Part shown: piece by piece, positions 27,098 to 36,375 of the stretch
How the letters are laid out: every line of letters starts with the position of its first letter
Position numbering within the stretch: the stretch's first letter is position 1
Source of the DNA: Thiemannella venezuelensis
GTDB lineage: Bacteria > Actinomycetota > Actinomycetes > Streptosporangiales > Streptosporangiaceae
Length of the DNA stretch: 64,000 bases
Reading direction: 5' to 3'
Assembly: GCF_014203605.1 (NCBI RefSeq)
Contig: NZ_JACHJJ010000013.1
Location: 124,001-188,000, forward strand
Program-made: the position numbers and the translations under genes
The notes under the pieces: generated by a model
The model's input: the letters and a program-made list of their open reading frames with translations, nothing else
Databases searched by the model: none
What the model was told of the DNA's origin: nothing

Positions 27098-27375
27098 GCG
27101 GGTGCGGCGCGTACGGGTCTCCCCTCGCCCATGTCCGATACCCGGTACCCGACCGTCGCCGGCCGGGTCTGCACGGGCCGTTTCGTCCCGACCCGGGGTG
27201 TCTGCTCCCGCGCATTCCAGAGCGGCGGGCTGAGGAAGCACCCGCCGGTGGGTCCGCTGTCGCGTATCGAACGTAGCCATCAATGGCACCTCCATTCGCT
27301 GATGGCTCAGGCTGGTCAATACGGGCTTGAGATGCGGCGGCTGCCGCATCTCAAGCCCCGGCCTTCAGGCCGGGG
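25692..27375 (-). mobile_element. IscB/omega-RNA (OMEGA) element inserted between hisC and hisB
   Basis: About 1.7 kb of less GC-rich DNA separates hisC from hisB, genes that normally adjoin. It holds one iscB gene and an upstream hairpin-rich region. Both ends carry related hairpins starting CCCCGG on the minus strand: a perfect one at 27356-27375 and a decayed one at 25692-25711 (CCCAGGT / ACCGGGG on plus). This resembles the subterminal hairpins of IS200/IS605-type elements. No Y1 transposase is present, so movement would need one in trans. End coordinates are approximate. Confidence 0.8.
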
Positions 27376-27391
27376 TCATTGACCACAGGAT
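27098..27391 (-). ncRNA. Putative omega RNA (HEARO) with guide from the hisC 3' end
   Basis: Directly 5' of iscB lies a hairpin-rich region. An 8-bp GC hairpin (27356-27375, loop TTCA on plus) abuts a perfect 16-bp stem (27323-27338 with 27343-27358, 4-nt loop); the two share 3 nt. Further stems follow (AGCGG/CCGCT, CACC/GGTG and CCCGC/GCGGG near 27200-27260). IscB omega RNAs (HEARO RNAs) lie in this position, with the guide at the 5' end taken from the DNA flanking the element. Here that is about 27376-27391, the last codons of hisC. The 3' end is not defined. Confidence 0.65.
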
Positions 27392-28453
27392 CCCTTCCAG
27401 GGCGGCGCGGAACGCCGCCATCTCCTCAGCCGTTCCGATGGAAACCCTCAGCCACTCCGGCGGGCCGACCTCGCGGATCAGCACTCCCCGCTCCAGCAGC
27501 CCCTCCCAGACCTTGCGCCGGTCCGGGAAGCGGCCGAAGAGCACGAAGTTGGCGTCCGAGTCGGCGACCGCCAGCCCCCGGCCCCGCAGCCACTCCACCG
27601 TGGCGTCCCGCTCGTCGCGCAGCATGTCGACGGTGCCGAGCAGCTCGTCGCGGTGGGCGAGCGCGACCCGCGCCGCCGTCTGGGTGAGCGTGGACAGGTG
27701 GTATGGCAGGCGGACCAGGAGCAGCGCCTCGACCACCGCCGGGCAGGCGGCCAGGTAGCCCAGGCGGGTGCCCGCCATCGCGAACGCCTTGGACATGGTC
27801 CGGGTGACGATCAGGCGCGGGTTGTCCGGGAGCAGGGTCAGCGCCGACGGCGTGCCGGTGCGGGCGAACTCGAAGTAGGCCTCGTCCACCACGACCATGC
27901 CGGGCGCGGCCCCGACGATCCTGGCGATCACGGCCGGATCGAGGGCGGTGCCGGTGGGGTTGTTGGGCGAGGTCAGGAAGACGACGTCGGGCCGGTGCTC
28001 GGCGATCGCGGCGACCGCCTTGTCCGGGTCGATCCCGAAGTCCTCCTCGCGCATCCCGGCGACCCACTCGGTGGAGGTGCCGTGCGCGATGATGGAGTGC
28101 ATCGAGTAGGACGGCTCGAACCCGAGGGCGCTGCGGCCGGGGCCGCCGAACGCCTGCAGGATCTGCTGGATGACCTCGTTGGAGCCGTTGGCCGCCCAGA
28201 CCCGGTCGGCCGTCAGGCCGTGGCCGAGGTAGCCGGCCAGGTCCTCGCGCAGGGCGGCCGCGTCGCGGTCGGGGTAGCGGTTCAGCTCGGCCGCGCCGTG
28301 CCGTACGGCCTCCGCCAGGTCGGTGACCAGCGAGGCCGACGGGCCGTAGGGGTTCTCGTTGGTGTTGAGCCGGACCGGGACGTCGATCTGCGGGGCGCCG
28401 TACGGCGACAGCCCCCTCAGGTCGTCGCGGATCGGCAGGTCGTCCAGGTTCAC
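27365..28453 (-). CDS. hisC: Histidinol-phosphate aminotransferase
   Basis: The GTG at 28453 overlaps the hisD stop (GTGA) and gives 362 residues. The PLP lysine is Lys222 ([12 protein letters not shown]); other PLP contacts are NNPTG near residue 165, Asp190 and Tyr193 (VVDEAYFEF). [10 protein letters not shown] near residue 31 is the N-terminal signature. It converts imidazole acetol phosphate to histidinol phosphate. The last residues, MTPA and the stop, are encoded by the terminal hairpin of the IscB element, so the native C-terminus has been replaced or trimmed without loss of the catalytic core. Confidence 0.95.
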   Translation of the reverse strand: MNLDDLPIRDDLRGLSPYGAPQIDVPVRLNTNENPYGPSASLVTDLAEAVRHGAAELNRYPDRDAAALREDLAGYLGHGLTADRVWAANGSNEVIQQILQAFGGPGRSALGFEPSYSMHSIIAHGTSTEWVAGMREEDFGIDPDKAVAAIAEHRPDVVFLTSPNNPTGTALDPAVIARIVGAAPGMVVVDEAYFEFARTGTPSALTLLPDNPRLIVTRTMSKAFAMAGTRLGYLAACPAVVEALLLVRLPYHLSTLTQTAARVALAHRDELLGTVDMLRDERDATVEWLRGRGLAVADSDANFVLFGRFPDRRKVWEGLLERGVLIREVGPPEWLRVSIGTAEEMAAFRAALEGILWSMTPA

Positions 28454-29784
28454 GGGCGGTTCTCCCATTCGGCGAGCTCGGCCAGCTCGCCCGCGGCGAA
28501 CCGGACGCGGACCGCGGCGCCGTGCGCGGGCAGGTCCTCGGCGTCGGCGAGGACGGACACGTGCACCGCGGCCCCGGCCAGCGCCTCGCGGGTGTAGTCG
28601 ACGACGTGGATGCCGCGCAGGAACGTCTGCACCGACAGCCCCGAGGAGTGGCAGGCGCAGCCGCCGGTGGGCAGCACGTGGTTGGAGCCGGCGAGGTAGT
28701 CGCCGAGCGAGACCGGCGCGTAGGCCCCGACGAAGACCGCCCCGGCGTTGCGGACCCGGGCGGCGAGCGCGGCCGCGTCCGCGGTGTGGATCTCCAGGTG
28801 CTCGGCGGCGTAGGCGTCCACCACCCGCAGGCCCGCCTCCATGTCGTCGACGAGCAGGATGCCGGACTGGCGGCCGGACAGCGCCTCGGCGATGCGCGCG
28901 GCGTGCTTGGTCGCGGCCACCTGGCCGGGCAGCTCCTTCTCCACGGCCTCGGCCAGCTCTGCCGAGTCGGTGACGAGGACGGCGGCGGCGATCTGGTCGT
29001 GCTCGGCCTGGCTGATCAGGTCGGCGGCGACGTGCGCCGGGTCGGCGGTGGCGTCGGCGAGGATGGCGATCTCGGTGGGACCGGCCTCGGAGTCGATGCC
29101 GATGCGGCCCTTGAGCAGGCGCTTGGCCGCGGCGACCCAGATGTTGCCGGGGCCGGTGACCATGTCCACCGGGGCGCACTCCTCGGTGCCGTAGGCGAAC
29201 ATCGCCACCGCCTGTGCGCCGCCGACGGCGTAGACCTCGTCCACCCCGAGCAGGGCGCACGCGGCCAGGATCGTCGGGTTGGGCAGCCCGCCGAACTCGA
29301 GCTGCGCGGGCGAGGTGACCGCCAGCGATGGCACCCCGGCCTCCTGGGCGGGCACCACGTTCATGACCACGCTGGAGGCGTAGGCCGCCTGGCCGCCTGG
29401 GACGTACAGCCCCACGCGCCCGACCGGGACCCAGCGCTCGGTGACGGTCCCGCCGGGCACGACCTGGGTGGTGACGTCGGTGCGGCGCTGGTCGCGGTGG
29501 ACCAGGCGGGCGCGGCGGATCGACTCCTCCAGGGCCGCGCGGACCCGCGGGTCGAGCTCCTCCAGCGCGCGGGCGATCTCCCCGGCGGGCACCCGGGTGG
29601 AGTCCAGCTCCACGCCGTCGAACTTCGCGGTCCACTCCCGCACCGCCGCCGCGCCGCGATGATGCACGTCCTCGCAGATCGGCCGGACCATCGTAAGGGC
29701 GGCTTCGACGTCGAGCTCGGCACGGGGCAGCACGTCGCGCAGGTCCTCCGGGAGGGCTCCGCGCAGGTCGGTACGAGAAATCAC
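28450..29784 (-). CDS. hisD: Histidinol dehydrogenase
   Basis: This 444-residue Zn enzyme performs the final two oxidations from L-histidinol to histidine with NAD. Signatures are [57 protein letters not shown], the catalytic Glu-His pair in SQAEHDQ, and the Zn region [14 protein letters not shown]. It is the first gene of the his operon. Its GTG start lies 6 nt after TAGACT, consistent with a leaderless operon mRNA. Confidence 0.97.
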   Translation of the reverse strand: MISRTDLRGALPEDLRDVLPRAELDVEAALTMVRPICEDVHHRGAAAVREWTAKFDGVELDSTRVPAGEIARALEELDPRVRAALEESIRRARLVHRDQRRTDVTTQVVPGGTVTERWVPVGRVGLYVPGGQAAYASSVVMNVVPAQEAGVPSLAVTSPAQLEFGGLPNPTILAACALLGVDEVYAVGGAQAVAMFAYGTEECAPVDMVTGPGNIWVAAAKRLLKGRIGIDSEAGPTEIAILADATADPAHVAADLISQAEHDQIAAAVLVTDSAELAEAVEKELPGQVAATKHAARIAEALSGRQSGILLVDDMEAGLRVVDAYAAEHLEIHTADAAALAARVRNAGAVFVGAYAPVSLGDYLAGSNHVLPTGGCACHSSGLSVQTFLRGIHVVDYTREALAGAAVHVSVLADAEDLPAHGAAVRVRFAAGELAELAEWENRP

Positions 29785-29790
29785 CCGTAC

Positions 29791-29796
29791 AGTCTA
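29791..29796 (-). promoter_or_regulatory. -10 element of the his operon (leaderless)
   Basis: On the minus strand TAGACT is followed by GTACGG and then the hisD GTG. No ribosome site precedes the GTG. A good -35 is not obvious; TGGACA lies too far upstream (about 26 bp). No His-rich leader peptide or terminator is seen upstream, so I find no evidence of His attenuation here. Confidence 0.5.
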
Positions 29797-29948
29797 CGGA
29801 GCCCGGAGCCCGGCTCCCGTCCTGTCCACCATCCGGACGCCTGCGCCCGCGGGCCGCCGTCCGCGGGCGCGGCCTCCGTCTACCGGTTCGTTCACAGGTC
29901 CGAGTTCCTTTACGTTGTAGATTCACTCGATGCTCTACGCTGCCGACC

Positions 29949-30461
29949 ATGAGCAAGTCGAAGGGCGGCAAAGGCGCCAAGGGCGGCCAGGGCACCCCCG
30001 CGACCGTGGCGCTGAGCCAGGCCGGCGCGGAGTTCGTCCTGCACCCCTACGAGCACGACGCGAACGCGCAGGCCTACGGCGAGGAGGCGGCCGACGCGCT
30101 CGGCGTGCCGTACGAGCGGATCTTCAAGACGCTGGTGGCCGAGGTGGAGAGCGGGCTGGCGGTCGCGGTGGTCCCGGTCGCGGGCAAGCTGGACCTCAAG
30201 GCGTTCGCGGCGGCGCTGGGCGGCAAGAAGGCGGCGATGGCCGAGGCGGCCAAGGTGGAGCGGGTCACCGGTTACGTGGTCGGCGGGATCAGCCCGCTGG
30301 GGCAGCGCAGGCGGCTGCCGACCGTGGTGGACGCCTCGGCCCTGGAGTTCGAGACGGTCTACTTCTCCGCCGGGCGGCGCGGGCTGCAGATCGAGACCGC
30401 CCCCGCCGAGCTGGTCCGGCTGACCCGGGCGATCACGGCCCCCATCGGGAGAACCGGTTAG
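29949..30461 (+). CDS. ybaK: YbaK/EbsC-type Cys-tRNA(Pro) deacylase
   Basis: This 170-residue protein has a Lys/Gly-rich head (residues 1-16) and then the YbaK editing fold: [51 protein letters not shown] (in two blocks), [16 protein letters not shown]. It hydrolyses mischarged Cys-tRNA(Pro) in trans. The Lys of IFKTLV is the family catalytic or substrate residue. It is divergent from hisD. The start is preceded by TACGCT 7 nt upstream and no ribosome site, so it may also be leaderless. Confidence 0.9.
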   Translation: MSKSKGGKGAKGGQGTPATVALSQAGAEFVLHPYEHDANAQAYGEEAADALGVPYERIFKTLVAEVESGLAVAVVPVAGKLDLKAFAAALGGKKAAMAEAAKVERVTGYVVGGISPLGQRRRLPTVVDASALEFETVYFSAGRRGLQIETAPAELVRLTRAITAPIGRTG

Positions 30462-30597
30462 CACAGGGTAGTTCTGTCGAAGGTTGCCGACGCGCGGCCG
30501 CCGCCGCCCGGCCAGACTTGACCGGGCGCACCGCGGCGGCGCGCACCCCGCAGGACGCGGACCGTACGGGGCGTGGACCGGCCGATCGGGAGGACGG

Positions 30598-31989
30598 ATG
30601 CACTACCTGACCGCTGTCGAGATGCAGGAGCTGCTGCGCACGCGGCAGGTCAGCGCGGTCGAGCTGCTCGACTCCCACCTGCGCCGGATCGAGGAGACCA
30701 ACCCCGAGGTCAACGCGATCGTCACGCTGGTGGCCGAGCGCGCCATGGACGAGGCGAGGGCCGCCGACCGGGACCTGGCCGGGGGCGTCTGGCGCGGTCC
30801 GCTGCACGGGCTGCCGGTCGCGCACAAGGACCTGGCCGACACCGCGGGCATCCGCACCACGTACGGCTCACGCCTGTTCGCCGGGCACGTCCCGGAGCGG
30901 GACGCCCTGATCGTACGGCGGATGCGCGAGGCGGGGGCGATCACGATCGGCAAGACCAACACCCCCGAGTTCGGGACCGGCTCCCACACGGTGAACGAGG
31001 TCTTCGGCGCCACCCGCAACCCCTACGACCTCTCACGCTCGGCGGGCGGCAGCAGCGGCGGGGCGGCGGCCGCGCTGGCCTGCGGGATGGTGCCGCTGGC
31101 CGACGGCTCGGACATGGGCGGCTCGCTGCGCAACCCGGCCTCGTTCTGCAACGTGGTGGGGCTGCGCCCGACGCCGGGGCGGGTGCCCTCGCCCACGCCG
31201 ACGGCCGCCTGGTTCACCCTGGGCGTGTCCGGGCCCATGGCCAGGACCGTCGAGGACCTGACACTGCTGATGAGCGTGGTGGCCGGATTCGACGCGACCT
31301 CCCCCCTGTCCATCGCGGAGAGCGGCGCGGTCTTCACCGAGTCGCTGGACCTGCTGGACCTGGCCGGGCTCCGGATCGCCTGGAGCCCGGACCTGGGCGG
31401 GCTGCCGGTGGACGCCGAGACGGCGGAGGCCACCGCGGGCGCCCCGGCCGTGCTGGCCGGGCTGGGGGCCCGGGTCGAGCAGGTCGACCTCGACCTCTCC
31501 GACGCCGAGGAGGCGTTCCGGACCTACCGCGCCTGGTACTACCTGCTCTCCTTCGGCGACCTCCCGCAGGAGGAGCTGGGCGAGAACGTGCGCTGGAACG
31601 TCGAGCGGGGCCGGGCGGTGACCGGGGCGGACCTGGCCCGCGCCGAGCGCCTGCGCAGCGGCCTCTACCAGCGGATGAGCGGCTTCTTCGACGCCTACGA
31701 CTTCCTCCTCGCCCCGGTCAGCCAGGTGCCGCCGTTCCCGGTGGACGCGCCGTACGTCTCGGAGATCAACGGCGAGGCGCTCCCCGACTACCTGGCGTGG
31801 ATGCGCTCGGCCTACTGGATCAGCGTGCTGCACGCCCCCGCCGCCTCGGTGCCGTGCGGCTTCACCCGGGGCGGCCTCCCCGTCGGCGTGCAGATCGTCG
31901 GACGCCCCTTCGCCGACCTGCGGGTGCTCCGGCTGGCCTACGCGTTCGAGCGGGCCACCGGCCACGGCTCCCGCCGACCGGCCCTGTGA
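30598..31989 (+). CDS. Amidase signature family enzyme
   Basis: The ATG at 30598 follows GGGAGGAC and gives 463 residues. The Ser-cisSer-Lys triad is visible: Lys in LPVAHKDLADTAG (about residue 80), and Ser residues in SAGGSSGGAAAALACG and GSDMGGSLRNPASF (about 145-180). Members hydrolyse amides such as acetamide, indoleacetamide or aminoacyl-tRNA precursors. There is no gatB or gatC nearby, so GatA is unlikely and the substrate is open. It appears to be a single-gene unit. Confidence 0.9.
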   Translation: MHYLTAVEMQELLRTRQVSAVELLDSHLRRIEETNPEVNAIVTLVAERAMDEARAADRDLAGGVWRGPLHGLPVAHKDLADTAGIRTTYGSRLFAGHVPERDALIVRRMREAGAITIGKTNTPEFGTGSHTVNEVFGATRNPYDLSRSAGGSSGGAAAALACGMVPLADGSDMGGSLRNPASFCNVVGLRPTPGRVPSPTPTAAWFTLGVSGPMARTVEDLTLLMSVVAGFDATSPLSIAESGAVFTESLDLLDLAGLRIAWSPDLGGLPVDAETAEATAGAPAVLAGLGARVEQVDLDLSDAEEAFRTYRAWYYLLSFGDLPQEELGENVRWNVERGRAVTGADLARAERLRSGLYQRMSGFFDAYDFLLAPVSQVPPFPVDAPYVSEINGEALPDYLAWMRSAYWISVLHAPAASVPCGFTRGGLPVGVQIVGRPFADLRVLRLAYAFERATGHGSRRPAL

Positions 31990-32028
31990 CGGATCCGCCG
32001 CGGCGGGCGGGCCCCCGGGCCCTGCGGC

Positions 32029-32577
32029 CTACCTGCCGCCCAGCTCGCGGTCGGGGAGCGGCCCGTAGGCGTCCTGCCCGCCGAACGGCCGGCGCAGCGG
32101 CGACTCGCGGTAGCCCGCGACGGCCTCCAGCGTGAAGAACAGTCCTCCGGCGAGCACCGGCCAGGAGACGAGCACGCCGTACGCGGTCAGCTTCAGCGGT
32201 CCGGGGACCAGCGGCACGCCCTGCCCGGAGGCGGTCACGGTGGCCGCGCCGGGGTTCACCGCCCCGCCGACCGCCAGCGTGAGGTACGCGGCGGCCATGC
32301 CGCCCACGACCAGGCCGAGCAGCACGGCGAGCGGCCGGCCCCGGCGCGACAGGGCGTAGCCCGCCGCCCCGCAGACCAGCCCGAGCCCGCCGGTCACGAC
32401 GGCGAACCAGCCGTCGGCGGCGATGAGCGCCTGCGTGGAGGGGTCGGCGAGGACCGGTCCCCGCTCGGTCACGGCGTACGGCGGGCGCGGCGCGAGGAGC
32501 GACCACAGGACGCCGCCTGCGGCCCCGAGAAGACCGAGGGCGAGCAGGGTCACGGCGAAGTCGCGCACATAGCGCAA
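32029..32577 (-). CDS. DUF2567 membrane protein
   Basis: This 182-residue protein has four hydrophobic helices: MRYVRDFAVTLLALGLLGAA, a pair near residues 60-105, and one near 135-155. RPPYAVTERGPVLADPSTQ after helix one is the DUF2567 signature. Function is unknown. The TTG at 32577 has a strong GAGGAGAGG site; a GTG nine bases further on is the alternative. It is divergent from murA with 98 bp between. Confidence 0.78.
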   Translation of the reverse strand: MRYVRDFAVTLLALGLLGAAGGVLWSLLAPRPPYAVTERGPVLADPSTQALIAADGWFAVVTGGLGLVCGAAGYALSRRGRPLAVLLGLVVGGMAAAYLTLAVGGAVNPGAATVTASGQGVPLVPGPLKLTAYGVLVSWPVLAGGLFFTLEAVAGYRESPLRRPFGGQDAYGPLPDRELGGR

Positions 32578-32663
32578 TGTGCCTCTCCTCTATTTTCGCG
32601 ACTTTCCGGCCGATGTTACCTACTGCCCCGCTCTGCGATATCGAAAGCTCCGCCCGGAGCCCG

Positions 32664-32669
32664 TACCCT
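32664..32669 (+). promoter_or_regulatory. -10 element of murA (leaderless)
   Basis: TACCCT is followed by TGCGGG and then the murA GTG at 32676. The 6-nt spacing and the absence of a ribosome site indicate transcription starting at the start codon. The region upstream is shared with the divergent DUF2567 gene. Confidence 0.55.
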
Positions 32670-32675
32670 TGCGGG

Positions 32676-33992
32676 GTGAACGAAGAGGTATGGCTGATCG
32701 AGCCCTCCGGCCCGCTCCGCGGTGACGTCGAGGTCCGCGGGTCCAAGAACGGCGTCTCCAAGCACATGGTCGCCGCCATGCTGGGAAGCGGCGAGAGCAT
32801 CATCCACAATGCTCCCGACGTGGGCGAGGTCGGGATCACCGCGCAGATGCTGCGGGCGCTCGGCATCAACGTGGAGATCACCCCCCGGGAGATCGTCATC
32901 GCGCAGGGCCCGGAGATCAACCCCCACGTGCCCGCCGCGTTCACCGGTCTCAACCGGATCCCGATCCTGATGCTCGGCCCCCTGCTGCACCTGGCGGGCG
33001 AGGCGTTCGTGCCGCTGGTCGGCGGCGACCCGATCGGGCGGCGGCCGGTGGACTTCCACGTCGAGGCGCTGCGCGCGATGGGCGCCGAGGTCGAGGTGAG
33101 CGACACCGGCGTCTACGCCAAGGCCAGGCGGCTGCGCGGGACCCGGATCGAGCTGCCCTACCCGAGCGTGGGCGCCACGGAGACCATCCTGATGTCGGCG
33201 GTGCTCGCCGAGGGCAAGACCGTGCTCAAGGGCGCGGCCATGGAGCCCGAGGTCGTGGAGCTGGCCCTGTTCCTGCAGCGCATGGGCGCGCTCATCGAGC
33301 TCAGCCCCGACCGGCGCATCGTGATCGAGGGCGTGGAGAAGCTGCACGGCGCCTCCACCTGGCTGAACGGCGACCGCATCGAGGCCTTCTCCTACCTCGC
33401 GGCCGGTCTGATCACCGGCGGTGAGGTGAGGGTCCACGGCTGCCCCCAGGACCGGCTCGTCACCGCCATCACCACGCTGGCCAGGATGGGCGCCCGGCTG
33501 GACATCACCGACGACTACCTCTCCGCGTCGGCCCCCGACGGCCTGCGCGCGGCGGCGGTGCAGACCGACACCCACCCCGGTTTCATGACCGACTGGCAGA
33601 CGCCGCTGATGGTGCTGTTCACGCAGGCCCAGGGCATGTCGGTGCTGCACGAGACGGTCTTCGAGAACCGGCTGGTCTACGTGCCCGCGCTGCAGAAGAT
33701 GGGCTGCGAGATCGAGGTCTTCGACGTCTGCCTCGGCGGCCCCGCCTGCCGCTACCACGACACCAACGCCAAGCACTCGGCGGTCGTGCGGGGCGTGTCC
33801 AAGCTCCGCGGCGCCGACGTGACGCTCCCCGACATCCGGGCCGGATTCTCCGCCGTGCTCGCCGCCGCGGCCGCGGAGGGCACCTCCACGCTGCGCGGGG
33901 TGCACCACATCGAGCGGGGCTACCACAGGCCGTTCGAGCAGTTCGCCTCGCTCGGCCTGAAGATCAGTCGAGAGAAGGTGCAGAGCGGGTAA
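32676..33992 (+). CDS. murA: UDP-N-acetylglucosamine 1-carboxyvinyltransferase with Asp at the active-site Cys position
   Basis: This 438-residue EPSP-synthase-fold enzyme adds enolpyruvate from PEP to UDP-GlcNAc, the first committed step of peptidoglycan. VRGSKNGVSKHMVAAML near residue 20 holds the Lys/Asn pair. In most MurA the mobile loop carries a Cys (E. coli Cys115); here the aligned motif is VGGDPIGRRPVD with Asp118. Cys-to-Asp is known to give fosfomycin-insensitive but active MurA, for example in mycobacteria. It is followed 52 bp later by a class A PBP gene. A second murA paralog elsewhere in the genome is possible. Confidence 0.88.
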   Translation: MNEEVWLIEPSGPLRGDVEVRGSKNGVSKHMVAAMLGSGESIIHNAPDVGEVGITAQMLRALGINVEITPREIVIAQGPEINPHVPAAFTGLNRIPILMLGPLLHLAGEAFVPLVGGDPIGRRPVDFHVEALRAMGAEVEVSDTGVYAKARRLRGTRIELPYPSVGATETILMSAVLAEGKTVLKGAAMEPEVVELALFLQRMGALIELSPDRRIVIEGVEKLHGASTWLNGDRIEAFSYLAAGLITGGEVRVHGCPQDRLVTAITTLARMGARLDITDDYLSASAPDGLRAAAVQTDTHPGFMTDWQTPLMVLFTQAQGMSVLHETVFENRLVYVPALQKMGCEIEVFDVCLGGPACRYHDTNAKHSAVVRGVSKLRGADVTLPDIRAGFSAVLAAAAAEGTSTLRGVHHIERGYHRPFEQFASLGLKISREKVQSG

Positions 33993-34044
33993 GGATTCGC
34001 AATGGGGTGTTTGTGTGTTATCACCCTGCCGCACCTTACTCTCT

Positions 34045-36267
34045 GTGACTTCGCGACGTGACACCAGACGCGGCCCCGTCGCGTGCCTGCGGACCCTGAC
34101 GGCCTGCGGAGTGCTCGGCGGGCTGCTGGCGGCGGGAGCCGCGCTGCCGGTCGCCGGCGGCGCGGGCCTCGCGGCGAAGCACGTCACGGGGGTCTTCACC
34201 GACCTGCCGCCCAGCCCGCGCGAGAACCCGCTCCCGGCGCGCACCGTGCTCCTGGACCGCAACGGCAGGCCGTTCGCCCAGTTCTACTCGGAGAACCGGA
34301 CGGTCGTCGATCTCAGCGCGGTCGCACCGGTCATGCGCAAGGCGATCATCGCGATCGAGGACTCCCGCTTCTACGGCCACGGCGGCCTGGACGTCAAGGG
34401 CACCCTGCGGGCCCTGGTGACCAACACCCAGGCCGGAGGGGTGCGGCAGGGCGGTTCCTCCCTCACCCAGCAGCTGGTGAAGAACATCCTGGTGGAGAAC
34501 GCCGAGACCGAGGCCGGACGCGACCAGGCGCGGGCCCCGAACCTCCAGCGCAAGATCAGCGAGCTGCGGTACGCGCTGGCGATGGAGCGCAAGTACACCA
34601 AGGACGAGATCCTGGAGCGCTACCTCAACATCGCCTACTTCGGGGCGGGGGCGTTCGGGGTGGAGGCCGCGGCCCGGCGGTTCTTCTCGGTCCCGGCCGC
34701 CAGGCTCTCCCTGCCGCAGGCGGCCGCGCTGGCCGGAGCGGTGCGCACGCCGTACAGGACGGACCCCTCGCTGGGCGCGTCGCACCAGGAGCGGCTCCGG
34801 CAGCGCCGGGACATCGTGCTGAACCGCATGGCCGAGACCGGGGCCGTCACCCGGGCCCAGGCGGACGCGGCCAAGCGCACCCCCCTGGGCATCCGTCTCA
34901 GGCCGGAGCCGGGCGGCTGCACCGGGAGCGCCCACCCCTACTTCTGCGTCTACGTCCACCGCGAGCTGCTGAACAACCCCGTCTTCGGGCACACCAGGCA
35001 GGAGCGCGAGCGCCGCCTGGCCAGGGGCGGCATCACGCTGCGCACCACCCTGGACCCGGTCGCGCAGAAGGCCGCGGAGCGGGCCATCGCCGCCCGGGTC
35101 GCCCCGGAGGACACCGAGGTCGCCGCCGAGGCCATGATCGAGCCGGGCACCGGGCGGATCCGGGCGCTGGCCGCGAGCAAGCGGTACGGCCGCAACCCCG
35201 GCGACGGCAGGAACGGCCCCCGCACCACCTTCAACCTCGCCGCCGACGTGGCGCACGGCGGCGGGATGGGGTTCCAGGCCGGGTCCACCTTCAAGGCGTT
35301 CACCCTGGCCACCGCGCTGGCCAGGGGCTGGCGGTTCAAGCGGGGCTTCAGGACCCCCGGCCGGTACGTCCCGGCCAGGGGCTTCACCGACTGCGCGGGC
35401 CGGCCGGTCAACGACCCCGGCGCCGAGATCTTCAACGCCGACGGCCGGCGGAGGGCCGGCGCGTACAGCATCTCCACCGGCACGTGGAACTCGGTGAACA
35501 CCTTCTTCATGAAACTGGAGCGCAAGGTCGGCCTGTGCCCGGTGGTCCGGACCGCCAGGGCGCTCGGCATCGCCCGGCCGGACGGCGCACCGCTGCGGGA
35601 GGTCCCGACGTTCACCCTGGGGATCAACGAGATGGACCCGCTGACGGTGGCCGCGGCGTTCGCCGCGTTCGCCGCCCGGGGCCGCCACTGCCGCCCGGTG
35701 GCCATCGCCGAGATCATCGGCCGGGACGGCGTCCGCGTCCCCGTCCCGCCCAGCTGCCGCCAGGCGATCGACCCGAAGGTGGCCGACGCGGTGAACCACG
35801 TGCTGGCCGGGGTGTTCACCCGGGGCACCATGCGGGGCCAGGGCATCGGCCGCCCCGCCGCGGGCAAGACCGGGACCAACAACGGCTACACCTCGGCCTG
35901 GTTCGCCGGGTACACCCCCGCCCTGGCCGCGGCGGTCAGCGTGGGCGACATCCGCGGCTCCTACCGCCACCCGCTGCGGAACGTGCGGATCGGCGGCGTC
36001 CACTACGGCAGCGTGCAGGGCGCCTCCCTGCCCGGGCCGATCTGGGTGGCCTCCATGTCCGCCGCCCTGCGCGGCGTCCCCGCCAAGCCCTTCCACGCCC
36101 CGGACATGAACCGCTTCGGCGGCGGCCGGACCCCCGGCCTGGGCAGGGCCCCGTCCGCCGACCACCCCCTCGGGCAGCGCCCGGGACGGGGAGCCGGTCC
36201 GGGGCGGAGGGACGGCGCGGGACGCAACAGGCTCCGCCTCGGGGACCGGCAGCTCCTCGACCGCTGA
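34045..36267 (+). CDS. Class A penicillin-binding protein (glycosyltransferase/transpeptidase)
   Basis: From the GTG at 34045 this is about 740 residues: a membrane anchor (residues about 12-40), a GT51 glycosyltransferase domain with IEDSRFYGHGG (catalytic Glu) and GGSSLTQQLVKN, then a transpeptidase domain. The latter has SxxK GSTFKAFT (near 413), SxN SVN (near 482) and KTGT KTGTNNGYTS (near 607). The C-terminal 60 residues are Gly/Arg-rich. It polymerises and cross-links peptidoglycan at the outer membrane face. A GTG at 34015 is an alternative start. Neighbouring murA fits a cell-wall pair. Confidence 0.92.
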   Translation: MTSRRDTRRGPVACLRTLTACGVLGGLLAAGAALPVAGGAGLAAKHVTGVFTDLPPSPRENPLPARTVLLDRNGRPFAQFYSENRTVVDLSAVAPVMRKAIIAIEDSRFYGHGGLDVKGTLRALVTNTQAGGVRQGGSSLTQQLVKNILVENAETEAGRDQARAPNLQRKISELRYALAMERKYTKDEILERYLNIAYFGAGAFGVEAAARRFFSVPAARLSLPQAAALAGAVRTPYRTDPSLGASHQERLRQRRDIVLNRMAETGAVTRAQADAAKRTPLGIRLRPEPGGCTGSAHPYFCVYVHRELLNNPVFGHTRQERERRLARGGITLRTTLDPVAQKAAERAIAARVAPEDTEVAAEAMIEPGTGRIRALAASKRYGRNPGDGRNGPRTTFNLAADVAHGGGMGFQAGSTFKAFTLATALARGWRFKRGFRTPGRYVPARGFTDCAGRPVNDPGAEIFNADGRRRAGAYSISTGTWNSVNTFFMKLERKVGLCPVVRTARALGIARPDGAPLREVPTFTLGINEMDPLTVAAAFAAFAARGRHCRPVAIAEIIGRDGVRVPVPPSCRQAIDPKVADAVNHVLAGVFTRGTMRGQGIGRPAAGKTGTNNGYTSAWFAGYTPALAAAVSVGDIRGSYRHPLRNVRIGGVHYGSVQGASLPGPIWVASMSAALRGVPAKPFHAPDMNRFGGGRTPGLGRAPSADHPLGQRPGRGAGPGRRDGAGRNRLRLGDRQLLDR

Positions 36268-36375
36268 CGGGGGCTGCCGGGTGGCCGATCGGGCAGGCCC
36301 GGCGCCTGGTAGCCGCTGGTGAGTGGGCGCTTCCGTCCGCTTCCGGGCCGGTGCCCACCGTCGGGGCGTGCGAGG

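Noticed and set aside
25670-27349. TnpB/Cas12-like nuclease instead of IscB
   Set aside because: An HNH domain with zinc Cys residues and the PLMP domain are present, which TnpB lacks.
27098-27349. A longer iscB product starting at 27349
   Set aside because: The extra 84 residues are Arg/Gly-rich low-quality sequence that coincides with the structured RNA region.
30598-31989. GatA subunit of a tRNA amidotransferase
   Set aside because: No gatB or gatC neighbours; general amidase motifs only.
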